DNA from: Streptococcus oralis subsp. tigurinus AZ_3a
GTDB lineage: Bacteria; Bacillota; Bacilli; Lactobacillales; Streptococcaceae
Assembly (NCBI GenBank): GCA_000344275.1
Contig: AORU01000014.1
Location: 1-64,000 of the forward strand
Direction: 5' to 3'
DNA length: 64,000 bases
Below, piece after piece: positions 1 through 8,595 of the stretch. Made by a program: the position numbers and the translations under genes. Every line of letters begins with the position of its first letter. Position 1 is the first letter of the stretch. The notes beneath the pieces are model-generated. The model was not told where the DNA came from, did no database searches, and saw nothing but the letters and a program-made list of their open reading frames with translations.

Positions 1-1075
1 ACCGGCTCAGGCACTAACACCGGTTCAGGAACCAACACAGGTAGCGGCACGAACACCGGTACAGGCACTAACACAGGTGGCGGTACGAACACCGGCTCAG
101 GCACTAACACCGGTAGCGGCACGAACACCGGTAGCGGCACTAACACCGGTAGCGGCACGAACACCGGTAGCGGAACCAACACAGGTAGCGGCACGAACAC
201 CGGCACAGGCACGAACACAGGTAGCGGCAGCAACACCGGCACAGGAACCAACACTGGCACAGGAACTAATACAGGCGGTGGAACCAACACCGGTTCCGGC
301 ACTAACACCGGTTCAGGAACTAACACCGGTAGCGGCACGAACACAGGTAGCGGCAGCAACACCGGCACAGGCACCAACACCGGTTCAGGAACCAACACCG
401 GTTCAGGCACTAACACCGGTTCAGGAACCAACACTGGCACAGGAACGAATACAGGTAGCGGCACGAACACAGGTAGCGGCACGAACACCGGTTCAGGAAC
501 CAACACCGGTTCCGGCACGAATACAGGTTCAGGAACGAATACAGGTTCAGGAACGAATACAGGTTCAGGAACCAACACCGGTTCCGGCACGAATACAGGT
601 TCCGGCAGCAACACAGGTTCAGGAACGAATACAGGTTCAGGAACGAATACAGGTTCAGGAACGAATACAGGTTCAGGAACGAATACCGGTTCCGGCAGCA
701 ACACAGGTTCCGGCACCAACACAGGTTCCGGCACTAACACAGGTAGCGGCAGCAACACAGGTTCCGGCACCAACACAGGTAGCGGCAGCAACACCGGCAC
801 AGGCACCAACACCGGTTCCGGCACTAACACTGGCACAGGAACTAACACAGGTAGCGGCAGCAACACTGGCACAGGAACTAACACAGGTGGCGGTACGAAC
901 ACCGGCACAGGCACGAACACAGGTAGCGGAACCAATACCGGTTCCGGCACGAACACAGGTGGCGGTACGAACACAGGTTCAGGAACCAACACCGGTTCCG
1001 GCACGAATACAGGTTCCGGCAGCAACACCGGTTCAGGCACCAACACAGGTTCCGGCACGAATACAGGCAGTGGAA
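1..1075 (+). repeat. 18-bp tandem repeat coding for GSGTNT
   Basis: About 59 near-identical 18-bp units run without interruption and differ mostly by synonymous changes plus Ser/Thr/Gly swaps. Some sub-blocks are identical at the base level, for example consecutive copies of ggttcaggaacgaataca around 528-680. This suggests recent slippage or unequal recombination, so copy number probably varies between strains. Confidence 0.93.
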
Positions 1076-1305
1076 CATCAATCATTAATCCAATGAATTT
1101 AAGTCGTACTAGAATTGTTAGAAGAGATTCGGGAGCTTCTGGTTCAGATCGCAATGTAGATGTAGCACAAGGTGTAACACGTGGTTCAAATCGTTTACCA
1201 CAAACTGGTGAAAGTAATGATATGACTTTATCCCTTCTTGGCAGTGCGACTATTCTTAGTCTATTAGGTGTAGTACAAATGCGTCGTAAAAAGGATGGTC
1301 AATAG
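1..1305 (+). CDS. LPXTG surface protein with Gly-Ser/Thr-Asn repeats (5' end outside window)
   Basis: This is the C-terminal part of a wall-anchored protein; the start lies upstream of the window. In frame 1 the first 1,075 bases read as about 59 tandem six-residue units GSGTNT, with variants GTGTNT, GGGTNT and GSGSNT. A 70-residue tail follows, containing LPQTGE, a hydrophobic segment and a final RRKKDGQ, which is a class A sortase signal. The repeat is very rich in Thr, Ser, Gly and Asn, the kind of sequence that is O-glycosylated in serine-rich repeat adhesins. Two glycosyltransferases and a second SecA lie downstream, so I infer a glycosylated substrate of that system. The signal peptide (KxYKxGKxW or YSIRK type) cannot be seen. 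The frame is fixed by the continuous reading into LPQTGE and the stop at 1303. Confidence 0.9.
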   Translation, partial: TGSGTNTGSGTNTGSGTNTGTGTNTGGGTNTGSGTNTGSGTNTGSGTNTGSGTNTGSGTNTGSGTNTGTGTNTGSGSNTGTGTNTGTGTNTGGGTNTGSGTNTGSGTNTGSGTNTGSGSNTGTGTNTGSGTNTGSGTNTGSGTNTGTGTNTGSGTNTGSGTNTGSGTNTGSGTNTGSGTNTGSGTNTGSGTNTGSGTNTGSGSNTGSGTNTGSGTNTGSGTNTGSGTNTGSGSNTGSGTNTGSGTNTGSGSNTGSGTNTGSGSNTGTGTNTGSGTNTGTGTNTGSGSNTGTGTNTGGGTNTGTGTNTGSGTNTGSGTNTGGGTNTGSGTNTGSGTNTGSGSNTGSGTNTGSGTNTGSGTSIINPMNLSRTRIVRRDSGASGSDRNVDVAQGVTRGSNRLPQTGESNDMTLSLLGSATILSLLGVVQMRRKKDGQ

Positions 1306-1371
1306 TGGTGAGTCTAGGAAAAATGATTTTTCTTATAAAATCTTAGAAAGATAAGGTTTGCCTTGATTCTA

Positions 1372-1407
1372 AAACAGACAACTTTTTATATTAAAAGTTG
1401 TCTGTTT
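1372..1407 (+). terminator. Strong hairpin after the repeat protein
   Basis: A perfect 15-bp stem (aaacagacaactttt and its complement) encloses a six-base loop and ends in a T run. It closes the transcript of the LPQTG protein and separates it from the glycosyltransferase gene. Confidence 0.88.
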
Positions 1408-1524
1408 GGATTTTATATAATAGATAAATACTAGATAGCACTTATTAAATAAACTGTTGGATTGGTTGCAGTTTATAAAAAAGAGGATATGCCTCTTTGA
1501 TATGAAACAATGTGAAGGAGAAAT

Positions 1525-2739
1525 ATGGCAACAATTTGTTTAAATATGATTGTTAAAAATGAAGCTCATATTATAAAAGAGACCTTAGATAATATTTGCC
1601 AATATATTCCACTGGATTATTGGGTTATTAGTGATACGGGTTCCACTGACAATACTATTTCTGAAATACAAGAGTTTTTTCAAGAGAAAGAGATTCCTGG
1701 TGAATTATATCAGGATGATTGGGAAAATTTTGCTGTTAATCGTACACTGGCTTTGAGGCATGCAGACGGTAAAAGCGATTATATTTTTGTCTTTGACGCA
1801 GACGATCGTTTTGAAGGTGAAATTCATTTGCCTGATCTGGTAGCAGATGGATATTCTTTTAGGTTAAAAGATGATAATGGTGCAGTATATGACCGTTTAC
1901 TCTTATTTAAGAATAATCCAGAGTTTCATTGGAGAAGTGTTGTTCATGAGTATATTGTGACAGGTGATAAAAATTGGCATGTAAAGATTGACGGTGATTA
2001 TAATGTATTATCCGGTCGATTTGGGGGACGTAGTCAGAATCCTAATAAATACTATGATGATGCACAAGTACTGGTTGCTGCATTTTACAATCCAAATAAA
2101 GATGTAGATTTGAAACCACGCTATGCTTTTTATGCTGCTCAATCCTTTATGGCAGCAGGAATGATCCAAGAGGCAAGTGAATGGTATTTAAAATTTATAG
2201 AAATTGGTTATTGGGATCAAGAAATATCATCTGCTTATGCACGTGTGGGATGTTGTTTTGAACAATTGGGAGAGGAAGCTAAAGCTATGTATTATTGGTT
2301 AAAAGGGTATGAATATTATCCTCAGAGATTAGAAAGTTTATATGAAGCTGTTCGTTATTCGCGTGAACATGGGCATTATCACCTGGCATATGTATTTGCT
2401 AAAGCTGCTAAAGATGCTCATATCCCAGAAAAGGAAGCCATTGTAATACATCTGCCAATTTATCAATTTTTATTGCATTATGAGTTAGCAATGATTTCCT
2501 ACCATGTGGGAGAATTGAAACAAGGATGGGAAAGTGCTAAACGTGTATTGTTTAGCAAAGAGGCTTTCCATTGGACAAAATATCAAGTATCAGAAATTTT
2601 GCTCAACTATTTACCTGTTTTTAAAGCAGATAGTTGGAATAATCGTCAGGCAGTGATAGAGATTCTTGAGAATTTTGAATGTGAAGGAGCTTCTGTTTCA
2701 GAAGTGCTCGCAGAATTACGTCAGTTGAATACTTTTTAA
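1525..2739 (+). CDS. GT2-type glycosyltransferase with C-terminal helical repeats
   Basis: A 404-residue protein. The N-terminal GT-A domain has MIVKNEA (residues 8-14), the SDTGSTDNT nucleotide-sugar loop (36-44) and a metal-binding DADD motif (91-94), as in family 2 enzymes of the SunS/tetratricopeptide type. From about residue 185 the protein is helical and TPR-like (YAFYAAQSFMAAGMIQEASEWYLKF), which often binds acceptor proteins. It starts at an ATG behind gaaggag. It lies between the Thr/Ser-rich surface protein and the SecA2-like operon, so modification of the repeat protein is the likely role. The transferred sugar cannot be read from the sequence. Confidence 0.85.
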   Translation: MATICLNMIVKNEAHIIKETLDNICQYIPLDYWVISDTGSTDNTISEIQEFFQEKEIPGELYQDDWENFAVNRTLALRHADGKSDYIFVFDADDRFEGEIHLPDLVADGYSFRLKDDNGAVYDRLLLFKNNPEFHWRSVVHEYIVTGDKNWHVKIDGDYNVLSGRFGGRSQNPNKYYDDAQVLVAAFYNPNKDVDLKPRYAFYAAQSFMAAGMIQEASEWYLKFIEIGYWDQEISSAYARVGCCFEQLGEEAKAMYYWLKGYEYYPQRLESLYEAVRYSREHGHYHLAYVFAKAAKDAHIPEKEAIVIHLPIYQFLLHYELAMISYHVGELKQGWESAKRVLFSKEAFHWTKYQVSEILLNYLPVFKADSWNNRQAVIEILENFECEGASVSEVLAELRQLNTF

Positions 2740-2823
2740 TTTGTTTTCTAAAAAATCAAGTTAAAATGAGAGCTTTTATTCTGCTATTTAGATTAAAGTT
2801 AATAATTTTTAAGGAATATAAAT

Positions 2824-3417
2824 ATGGAATTATCGAAAAAGTTGATTGGATATTCACCAGCTAAGGTTAGAAAAGAGCTATCAATATTAGAAAAAAGGAC
2901 GGAAGACCTTCAAATACTTTTACAAGAAAAAAACAAACAGAACCAAGATTTAAAGCGTGATTTAGAATACTTTAAGAGTCGAGAAGACTTATTTAAGCCA
3001 ATTCTAAATCAGGCAACTGATTTATCAGAAGAACTGATTTCACGGGGAGAAGGAGAGGCTGAAGCTATTATTGAAACGACAAGACAAGAACTGTTATCAA
3101 AACGAGCAGAGCAGATATTTTTAGACGATGATATTAAAGCAAAAAAACAAATGATTCTAGAACAAGAGCTATTAATTAAAAACGACATACGAACCAAATT
3201 AATGCAATTGTTAGAATATTTAAGGTCTTCAGATTATCGTCTCTTGGATTCTAATATAAAGACAGCAACCTCCGTTATAGATGAACTAGGTACAAGATTG
3301 ATGACTTTGACTCAATCATTAGAAAGAGATAAGGCAGAAATCCGTTGGAAAGAAAGCGAGGGAGAATCTGTACCTGAATTTTCAATTGAAACGAATATAA
3401 GGGGTAACAAGAAATGA
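2824..3417 (+). CDS. Small DivIVA-like coiled-coil protein (A)
   Basis: A 197-residue soluble, highly charged protein. The N-terminus, with KKLIGYSPAKVRKEL at residues 5-19, matches the short GY..(D/K)V signature of DivIVA/GpsB-type N-terminal domains. A predicted coiled coil follows from about 20 to 175 (long runs of E/K/Q with heptad Leu/Ile, and the DivIVA-like patch GEGEAEAIIETTRQELLSKR). It has no signal peptide or membrane segment. It is the first gene of a run with two further small proteins and secA2, and is a distant paralog of the genes at 3425 and 7567. A scaffold or targeting role at the membrane is inferred from the domain only. Confidence 0.7.
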   Translation: MELSKKLIGYSPAKVRKELSILEKRTEDLQILLQEKNKQNQDLKRDLEYFKSREDLFKPILNQATDLSEELISRGEGEAEAIIETTRQELLSKRAEQIFLDDDIKAKKQMILEQELLIKNDIRTKLMQLLEYLRSSDYRLLDSNIKTATSVIDELGTRLMTLTQSLERDKAEIRWKESEGESVPEFSIETNIRGNKK

Positions 3418-3424
3418 AAAAAAA

Positions 3425-3982
3425 TTGTTTTCGAAATCTATTTTTGGATATGATGTTGATAAAGTTGAAACAGAGATTGAGAAATTAAATGAACAAATTC
3501 GTCAATTGAATGTTGAAATTACATTAGCAGAAAATGTTGAGCGAGAGTTAGCTGAACAAGTAAGACAGTATAAAGAAAACGAGTCCCAGCTTATCGAAAT
3601 TCCAATGCAAGCTCAAAATAGTACTAAAGAAATGATAGTTAGTGCAAATAAAAATTCGATTGAAATGAAAGATAAATATAACATCCAGTGTGAAGAGTGG
3701 CTCATAAGCAATAAAGAAGAATATGATTATTTAAATGAAATGTTAAAACAGATTTTAAATCGTCGTGATACTATGATGACGACATTAGAAAAGCTATTAG
3801 AACATTACATTGTTGATTTAGATAGTATACATCTTTCTTTAGATAAAGAATATAAACTTAAAGAATTGGATTTGCTTAAAGAAGAAGCTAAAAAAGATGA
3901 AGAAAAGAACATTATTAACTTTCCTTTACAAGAAGATGATCAGAATGATATTCCACTATTAACTATCAGAAAGGTAAAATAG
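3425..3982 (+). CDS. Small DivIVA-like coiled-coil protein (B), uncertain start
   Basis: A protein of about 185 residues with an N-terminal FGYDVDKVETEIEKL motif (DivIVA-like GY..DV) followed by coiled coil. It is paralogous to the genes at 2824 and 7567. The in-frame start available is TTG at 3425, but it lies about 20 bases from the Shine-Dalgarno aagggg at 3400-3405. A well-placed ATG at 3414 overlaps the stop of the previous gene and is separated from this frame by a run of eight A (3417-3424). With nine A the protein would begin MKKKLFSKSIFGYD, which resembles MKKQLLFGY of the third paralog. Expression may therefore depend on slippage or tract length, or the base run may be miscalled. 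Confidence 0.65.
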   Translation: MFSKSIFGYDVDKVETEIEKLNEQIRQLNVEITLAENVERELAEQVRQYKENESQLIEIPMQAQNSTKEMIVSANKNSIEMKDKYNIQCEEWLISNKEEYDYLNEMLKQILNRRDTMMTTLEKLLEHYIVDLDSIHLSLDKEYKLKELDLLKEEAKKDEEKNIINFPLQEDDQNDIPLLTIRKVK

Positions 3983-3985
3983 AGC

Positions 3986-4435
3986 ATGGAAGAGTTAGAA
4001 AAACTAAATCAAGATTTTCAACAACTTTTAGTCCAGAATGATTTTCCAATGAAAGTGAGTTTTAATGATAATCAATGGCTTTATCAAGGGAAATTAGAAA
4101 TATCAGACTATCATATTCTGGATTTTGCAATTTCATTTAGAAAAATTGGAATGCTAGAAGGAGCAATTTGCCAAATTATATTTAATAATGTAGGCTTTTG
4201 TAAATCCTATGAAAAAAGAGGTGAATGGTTAGAATTTCTGAACCAATTGAACGTCGAAATGGGACTTTATTATTATTTAGGTTTAGAAAAGGACGGACGC
4301 ATCTTTTCGCGACACATTACGAAAGTTCATCATGATGTTCAGATGATTTATGATCTATTAAATGAAGGAGCGAATGTTATGGTGTATGTTATTGAACAAA
4401 TGGAAGAAAAATTTGGTCCAATTGTGAGTTTTTAA
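3986..4435 (+). CDS. Chaperone-like small protein (YbjN/T3SS-chaperone-like fold?) A
   Basis: A 149-residue acidic soluble protein, four bases behind the previous stop. It is clearly homologous to the protein at 8149 along its whole length. Shared features are W(L/I)YQGKL near residue 28, (V/L)DFAI, QI(I/V)F(N/T)N, LN(Q/E)LNVE and D(G)(R/K)(I/V)F.RHI, then a C-terminal helix ending in a hydrophobic strand. The order helix, long antiparallel sheet with LNxLN and a Dxdg turn, then helix resembles YbjN-like proteins and class I type III secretion chaperones. That is a pattern judgement without an alignment. Position directly before secA2 suggests it binds an export substrate or the motor. Confidence 0.65.
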   Translation: MEELEKLNQDFQQLLVQNDFPMKVSFNDNQWLYQGKLEISDYHILDFAISFRKIGMLEGAICQIIFNNVGFCKSYEKRGEWLEFLNQLNVEMGLYYYLGLEKDGRIFSRHITKVHHDVQMIYDLLNEGANVMVYVIEQMEEKFGPIVSF

Positions 4436-4528
4436 TGAAATAGTACGAAATATTGTTATTACATTGAAGGACAATTTTTCTTATTCATAAGTAAGGCTAA
4501 CGTAGGATGTTTTAGAAATTGAAAAATA

Positions 4529-6865
4529 ATGGAATTAAACATAAGAAAATTATTTAGTAAAAACCTCTTAGAATTGCACAAATATCGTAAATTAGCGAGT
4601 AGTATTGAGCAACTTCAAAATAATTATAAAAATTATTCAGAAAGTGACTTTAAAAAAGAAACTTTGTGGTTTAGAGAACGTCTTGTTAAAGGAGAAACTT
4701 TAGATCATATTCTCCCTGAAGCTTATGCTTTAGCCTGCGAAGCTATACATCGTTTATTTGGTTTTAGACTTCATACAGTTCAAATTATGGGAGCAATTTC
4801 TTTACATGGTGGTAATATTGCTGAGATGAAAACCGGTGAAGGAAAGACTGTGACAGCGGTATTACCAGTATATTTAAATGCTTTGAGTGGTGATGGTGTT
4901 CATGTTGTGACAGTTAATGATTATTTAGTCAAACGAGATGCCGAAGAAATGAAGCCGGTATATACTTTGCTAGGACTGAGCGTTGGTATTAATGCAAGTA
5001 ATTCTAAATTATCTAAATCTGATAAAAGAGCAGCCTATAATTGTGATGTTACTTATACGACAAGTAGTGAATTGGGATTTGATTATTTAAGAGATAACTT
5101 AGTAACAGATATTTCTGATCGTGTTCAGCGAACATTGAATTATGCTCTGATTGACGAAGTGGATTCGGTTTTATTGGATGAAGCAAAAACCCCATTGATT
5201 ATATCAGGTGGTTCATTAAAATCTGGAAATTTGTATTTTCAAGCTGATTATTTTGTTAAGAGTTTAGATGAAAATACTGATTATATGATTGATATTCCAA
5301 CTAAAGCGATTGCTTTGACGGAATTGGGGATTAAAAAAGCAGAATCTATTTTTAAGATTCGTAATTTGTATTCTAACCATAATATAAAATTAGTTCATCA
5401 TATAGACCAAGCATTAAAAGCAAATTATACGCTGGAGAAAAATATTGATTATGTGGTAAGTGATGACGAAGTTCAACTTGTTGATAGTTTTACAGGACGT
5501 ATTTTGATTGGGCGGCGTTTTTCTCATGGTTTACATCAAGCATTAGAAGCTAAAGAGAATGTTACTATAAAAGATGAAAATAAAACTCTTGCAACAATAA
5601 CATTTCAAAATTTTTTTAGAATGTATAGCAAATTATCTGGAATGACAGGAACTGGAAAGACGGAAGAATTAGAATTTCAAGAAGTGTATAATATGACTGT
5701 TCATGTTATTCCGACAAATAAACCTATTTTAAGATTTGATGATCAAGATTTGATTTTTGCTACATTAGATAGTAAGTTTCATGCTGTTGTGAAAGAAATT
5801 CAAAAACGCTATGCAATTGGTCAACCTGTGTTAGTTGGAACAGTATCTATTGAAAGCTCAGAACGTCTATCAAGAATGTTGACAAATGTTCTGATTCCTC
5901 ATCATGTTTTGAATGCTAAAAGTAACCAAGCAGAAGCTGAAATCATAAAATTAGCTGGTCAAAAATATGCAGTGACGGTAGCGACCAATATGGCTGGTCG
6001 AGGAACAGATATTAAATTGACTCAGGAAGTTCGTGATTTAGGTGGTCTTTGTGTGATTGGCACGGAAAGGCATGACAACCGTCGAATTGATAATCAGCTT
6101 AGAGGAAGATCGGGGCGCCAGGGAGAGCCGGGATATTCACGATTTTATATTTCTTTAGAAGATGAGCTACTTGTTCGACGTGGAGGAGAACAAATTAAAA
6201 AGCTTTTGAAAAAACTAAAAGTAGATGCTGCTCCTATAGAAAGTAAAATGCTCAGTCGTTATATAGAATCTGCGCAATTACAAGTTGAAGGAAATAACTA
6301 TGATGACCGACTTAAAGTTTTGCAATATGATAATGTCATAGCAGAGCAAAGACGCATTATATATAACGAGCGCACTAGATTATTAAAGATGAATGGTGGT
6401 TTATCAAGATATTTTGAACAGATTATCCGTCGCACACTTAATAAAACTATAAATAATTATTGGCAAGGTTCTAGTAGCGAAAAGATATATGAGTTATTAG
6501 ACAATTTACAGGATTTTTCCTTAGTATTATCAAGCGATCAAGTGTATAACTTGGAATCTAAGACACAATCATTCATAGAACGATTTTTAGCAGAGCAGGC
6601 TTTACTTTTTTATCGAGTAAAAAAAGCACAATTAGGTGAAGCTTTTTCTGAAGATAATATCAAATTAATACTTTTAAGCATTATTGATGAAGAGTGGACA
6701 GCACATATTGATTTAATGGAAATAACTCGTCAAAGTATTGGAATGCGTGCTTATGCTCAAAATACCCCATTGATTGAATATCAGCGAGAAGCTTTTGAGC
6801 AATTTAAGACAATGATTCAGCAAATTGAAACAAAATTAACTTTGTTTTTATTGCAAACTTATTGA
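4529..6865 (+). CDS. secA2: SecA2-like accessory preprotein translocase ATPase
   Basis: A 778-residue SecA. It has Walker A with GEGKT (103-107), VTVNDYL, Walker B LIDEVDSVLLDEA (about 206-218), SGMTGT, NMAGRGTDIKL and the arginine-rich RLRGRSGRQGEPGYSRF-like motif. It lacks the C-terminal zinc-binding tail and linker of the housekeeping SecA, and is shorter (about 840 is typical of that one). Such trimmed SecA2 proteins drive export of a few glycosylated or repeat-rich substrates. No SecY2 or Asp1-3 gene accompanies it in the window. The ATG at 4529 has only a weak ribosome site, and an in-frame TGA nine bases upstream excludes a longer start. It may use the housekeeping SecYEG channel or partners outside the window. 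Confidence 0.9.
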   Translation: MELNIRKLFSKNLLELHKYRKLASSIEQLQNNYKNYSESDFKKETLWFRERLVKGETLDHILPEAYALACEAIHRLFGFRLHTVQIMGAISLHGGNIAEMKTGEGKTVTAVLPVYLNALSGDGVHVVTVNDYLVKRDAEEMKPVYTLLGLSVGINASNSKLSKSDKRAAYNCDVTYTTSSELGFDYLRDNLVTDISDRVQRTLNYALIDEVDSVLLDEAKTPLIISGGSLKSGNLYFQADYFVKSLDENTDYMIDIPTKAIALTELGIKKAESIFKIRNLYSNHNIKLVHHIDQALKANYTLEKNIDYVVSDDEVQLVDSFTGRILIGRRFSHGLHQALEAKENVTIKDENKTLATITFQNFFRMYSKLSGMTGTGKTEELEFQEVYNMTVHVIPTNKPILRFDDQDLIFATLDSKFHAVVKEIQKRYAIGQPVLVGTVSIESSERLSRMLTNVLIPHHVLNAKSNQAEAEIIKLAGQKYAVTVATNMAGRGTDIKLTQEVRDLGGLCVIGTERHDNRRIDNQLRGRSGRQGEPGYSRFYISLEDELLVRRGGEQIKKLLKKLKVDAAPIESKMLSRYIESAQLQVEGNNYDDRLKVLQYDNVIAEQRRIIYNERTRLLKMNGGLSRYFEQIIRRTLNKTINNYWQGSSSEKIYELLDNLQDFSLVLSSDQVYNLESKTQSFIERFLAEQALLFYRVKKAQLGEAFSEDNIKLILLSIIDEEWTAHIDLMEITRQSIGMRAYAQNTPLIEYQREAFEQFKTMIQQIETKLTLFLLQTY

Positions 6866-7048
6866 AAAAGTTGCTGTGATTTAACTTTGCTGAGAATGAA
6901 TGTTAGTTGAAAGCATTTTATGTCATGATAACTTCTTAGTCTTAATTTGTTCAAGAAGTCTATATTGGTATTTTTAGGACTATCATTAATGTGTCATCTG
7001 CACTTAATAAATTTTAAAGAATAGGGTAATGATTTTAGTACGTACTTC

Positions 7049-7090
7049 AAAATAAATCGATTGAGATTTTACTCAACCGATTTATTTTTT
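7049..7090 (+). terminator. Bidirectional terminator between secA2 and the csoR-like gene
   Basis: A long stem (aaataaatcg-a-ttgag against ctcaa-c-cgatttattt, one internal mismatch) has an A run on one side and a T run on the other. It ends the convergent secA2 and csoR-like transcripts. Confidence 0.8.
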
Positions 7091-7352
7091 ATTTATCATG
7101 TTCTCTTACAAGATATTGAACAGCTTTTTCTATTCTTTTCTGTTGCTTTTGTGGATCATCCAGGGGATTAGCTAAACAATCATAAAAATGTTCCGATATG
7201 ATTAATTCCATGACGCGGTTAATACTTGAACGTACTGCTGTTAGCTGAACAATAATATCCATACACTCACGTTCTTCTTCTAGCATCTTTTGTATTCCTC
7301 TAAGTTGTCCTTCAGAGCGTTTCAAACGCATAATAAGTTGCTCTTGTTCCAT
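7089..7352 (-). CDS. CsoR/FrmR-family metal- or thiol-sensing repressor
   Basis: An 87-residue all-helical protein of the DUF156 family: LKRSEGQLRGIQKMLEEEREC followed by MDIIVQLTAVRSSINRV. Three candidate ligands are in place, Cys30, His55 and Cys59 (HxxxC), the pattern used by copper-sensing CsoR and by FrmR. CstR-type sulfur sensors lack the His. No copper exporter or chaperone gene is nearby, which is unusual for CsoR. It is transcribed away from the downstream DivIVA-like/collagen operon, and a suitable inverted repeat lies over that operon's promoter. It therefore probably controls the surface protein operon and itself. The inducer is unknown. Confidence 0.88.
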   Translation of the reverse strand: MEQEQLIMRLKRSEGQLRGIQKMLEEERECMDIIVQLTAVRSSINRVMELIISEHFYDCLANPLDDPQKQQKRIEKAVQYLVREHDK

Positions 7353-7423
7353 ATTTTGTGTAGTCTCCAGCGTATGTTTTTAATTATTCTATATTAAAAT
7401 TCTCCAATAGTCAAATATGGTGC

Positions 7424-7480
7424 TTGCTATAAAACACTTACTATGATATATTATATATACCGTATACCACTACAGGGTAT
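7424..7480 (+). promoter_or_regulatory. Promoter and CsoR-type operator of the second surface-protein operon
   Basis: TTGCTA (7424-7429), a 17-base spacer and TATATT (7447-7452) form a plausible promoter toward the gene at 7567. Immediately downstream, ATACC-N7-GGTAT (7464-7480) resembles the ATACCC...GGGTAT repeats bound by CsoR-family repressors, and GC-rich agggggtggg follows. Its location just after the start point fits repression by the adjacent csoR-like gene. Confidence 0.5.
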
Positions 7481-7566
7481 GCAAGGGGGTGGGATATAGA
7501 AAATTAAGATCTTGTTTTTGAGTAGTCCGTTCGTTTATAGAAACAAGAAAGGAGAATAGAGAATCA

Positions 7567-8130
7567 GTGTCAATGAAAAAACAGTTATTATTTGGGTATT
7601 CTAAATCAAAAACGGATGATTATATTGTCTCTCTTTTAGAGGAGAAAGAAGGAATTCAGAAAAAGCTAAATTACTATATGGATATTAGTGAGTCCTTAAA
7701 AGAGCAAGTGAAAGTTTACCAATCTAGAGAAGAGGAAATCACTCAGATTTTAGTAGAGGCTCGGAAAAGTGCAGATAAGATTATTCTTGACGCAAAAAAA
7801 GAGGCTGATAAATTGATGAGAGATGTGGAAGATGATGTACAGAAACGATTAGAAATTGCTGAGCAGGATATTCGTCTACTATCAGATTTAAAGCAACAAA
7901 TCTTGGTACAAGAGCAAAGCATGAAGCATTCTGTTGAGAAGTTGTTAAATGATTATTTAAATGCGGTGATGTCAATCGATGTTCGCTTGTTATCAGAGCA
8001 GGAAGAGGAAGTATCTGACAAAATAGAAGAAAGTCAAGAAACAATTCAAAAAAATAGAAAGATTATTTCCTTTGCAAAAGAATACAATAATATAGAGCAA
8101 GAGAGTATTCCAATCTATAATTTTGATTGA
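7567..8130 (+). CDS. Small DivIVA-like coiled-coil protein (C)
   Basis: A 187-residue protein, first gene of the second operon. The N-terminus MKKQLLFGYSKSKTDDYI has the DivIVA-like FGY signature followed by (D)DYI..L. A continuous coiled coil runs to about 150 and includes a typical DivIVA stretch, LVEARKSADKIILDAKKEADKL. The tail is acidic and then hydrophobic. It is related to the genes at 2824 and 3425. The start is GTG at 7567, 12 bases after GGAG; an ATG at 7573 is possible but further from it. Pairing with a chaperone-like gene downstream repeats the order seen before secA2, so the two proteins probably act together. Confidence 0.7.
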   Translation: MSMKKQLLFGYSKSKTDDYIVSLLEEKEGIQKKLNYYMDISESLKEQVKVYQSREEEITQILVEARKSADKIILDAKKEADKLMRDVEDDVQKRLEIAEQDIRLLSDLKQQILVQEQSMKHSVEKLLNDYLNAVMSIDVRLLSEQEEEVSDKIEESQETIQKNRKIISFAKEYNNIEQESIPIYNFD

Positions 8131-8148
8131 TGAATTAAGGAGGTAAAT

Positions 8149-8583
8149 GTGGATCAAATAAATGAAAAATTTCAACGGTTCTTAGATGGGAAGAAATTTG
8201 CTCTAAAGAAACAAGAAGCAGATCAGTCTTGGATCTATCAAGGGAAGTTGCAAATCAACGAATTTCATATGGTTGACTTTGCAATTCAGTTAGATAAGGA
8301 AGACAAGGAAGCAATTTATCAAATCGTTTTTACAAATATTGCTTATTGTAGGAATCTTGAAGAGCGTTCCAAGTGGGAATCTCTAGTAAATGAATTGAAT
8401 GTAGAACAAGCGGGAAGCTATTATTTTTGTATAGATAATGATGGAAAAGTTTTTTTGCGTCATATCGGGATTGTGAAAGATGATTTAGAGCAGCTGTTCA
8501 GAATATTGACTTCGGCTGGAGAGGTCATTCGCCAAGCCTCTCAAAAAATTGAACATCAATTTGGTGTGACAGTTATTTTATAG
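8149..8583 (+). CDS. Chaperone-like small protein (YbjN/T3SS-chaperone-like fold?) B
   Basis: A 144-residue paralog of the protein at 3986, with WIYQGKLQINEFHMVDFAIQ, QIVFTNIAYC, LVNELNVEQAGSYYF and DNDGKVFLRHIG in the same order. It starts at GTG 8149 behind a strong AAGGAGG; the overlapping ATG at 8147 closes after four codons and is not used. The predicted mixed alpha/beta fold and small acidic nature fit a secretion chaperone. It lies between a DivIVA-like gene and the glycosyltransferase, upstream of the collagen-like protein, so I infer that it serves that protein. No experimentally known family member was recognised with certainty. Confidence 0.65.
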   Translation: MDQINEKFQRFLDGKKFALKKQEADQSWIYQGKLQINEFHMVDFAIQLDKEDKEAIYQIVFTNIAYCRNLEERSKWESLVNELNVEQAGSYYFCIDNDGKVFLRHIGIVKDDLEQLFRILTSAGEVIRQASQKIEHQFGVTVIL

Positions 8584-8595
8584 AAAGAGTAAAGA

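Noticed and set aside
1..1075. Possible CRISPR array
   Set aside because: The 18-bp units are directly adjacent without unique spacers and code for protein.
878..1081. Cys/Arg-rich open frame on the minus strand
   Set aside because: Antisense of the same repeat, with no ribosome site.
77..1096. 339-residue open frame rich in Ala, Thr, Val, Pro and Gln over the repeats
   Set aside because: It is the +1 shadow of the GSGTNT repeat; the true frame continues into the LPQTG anchor.
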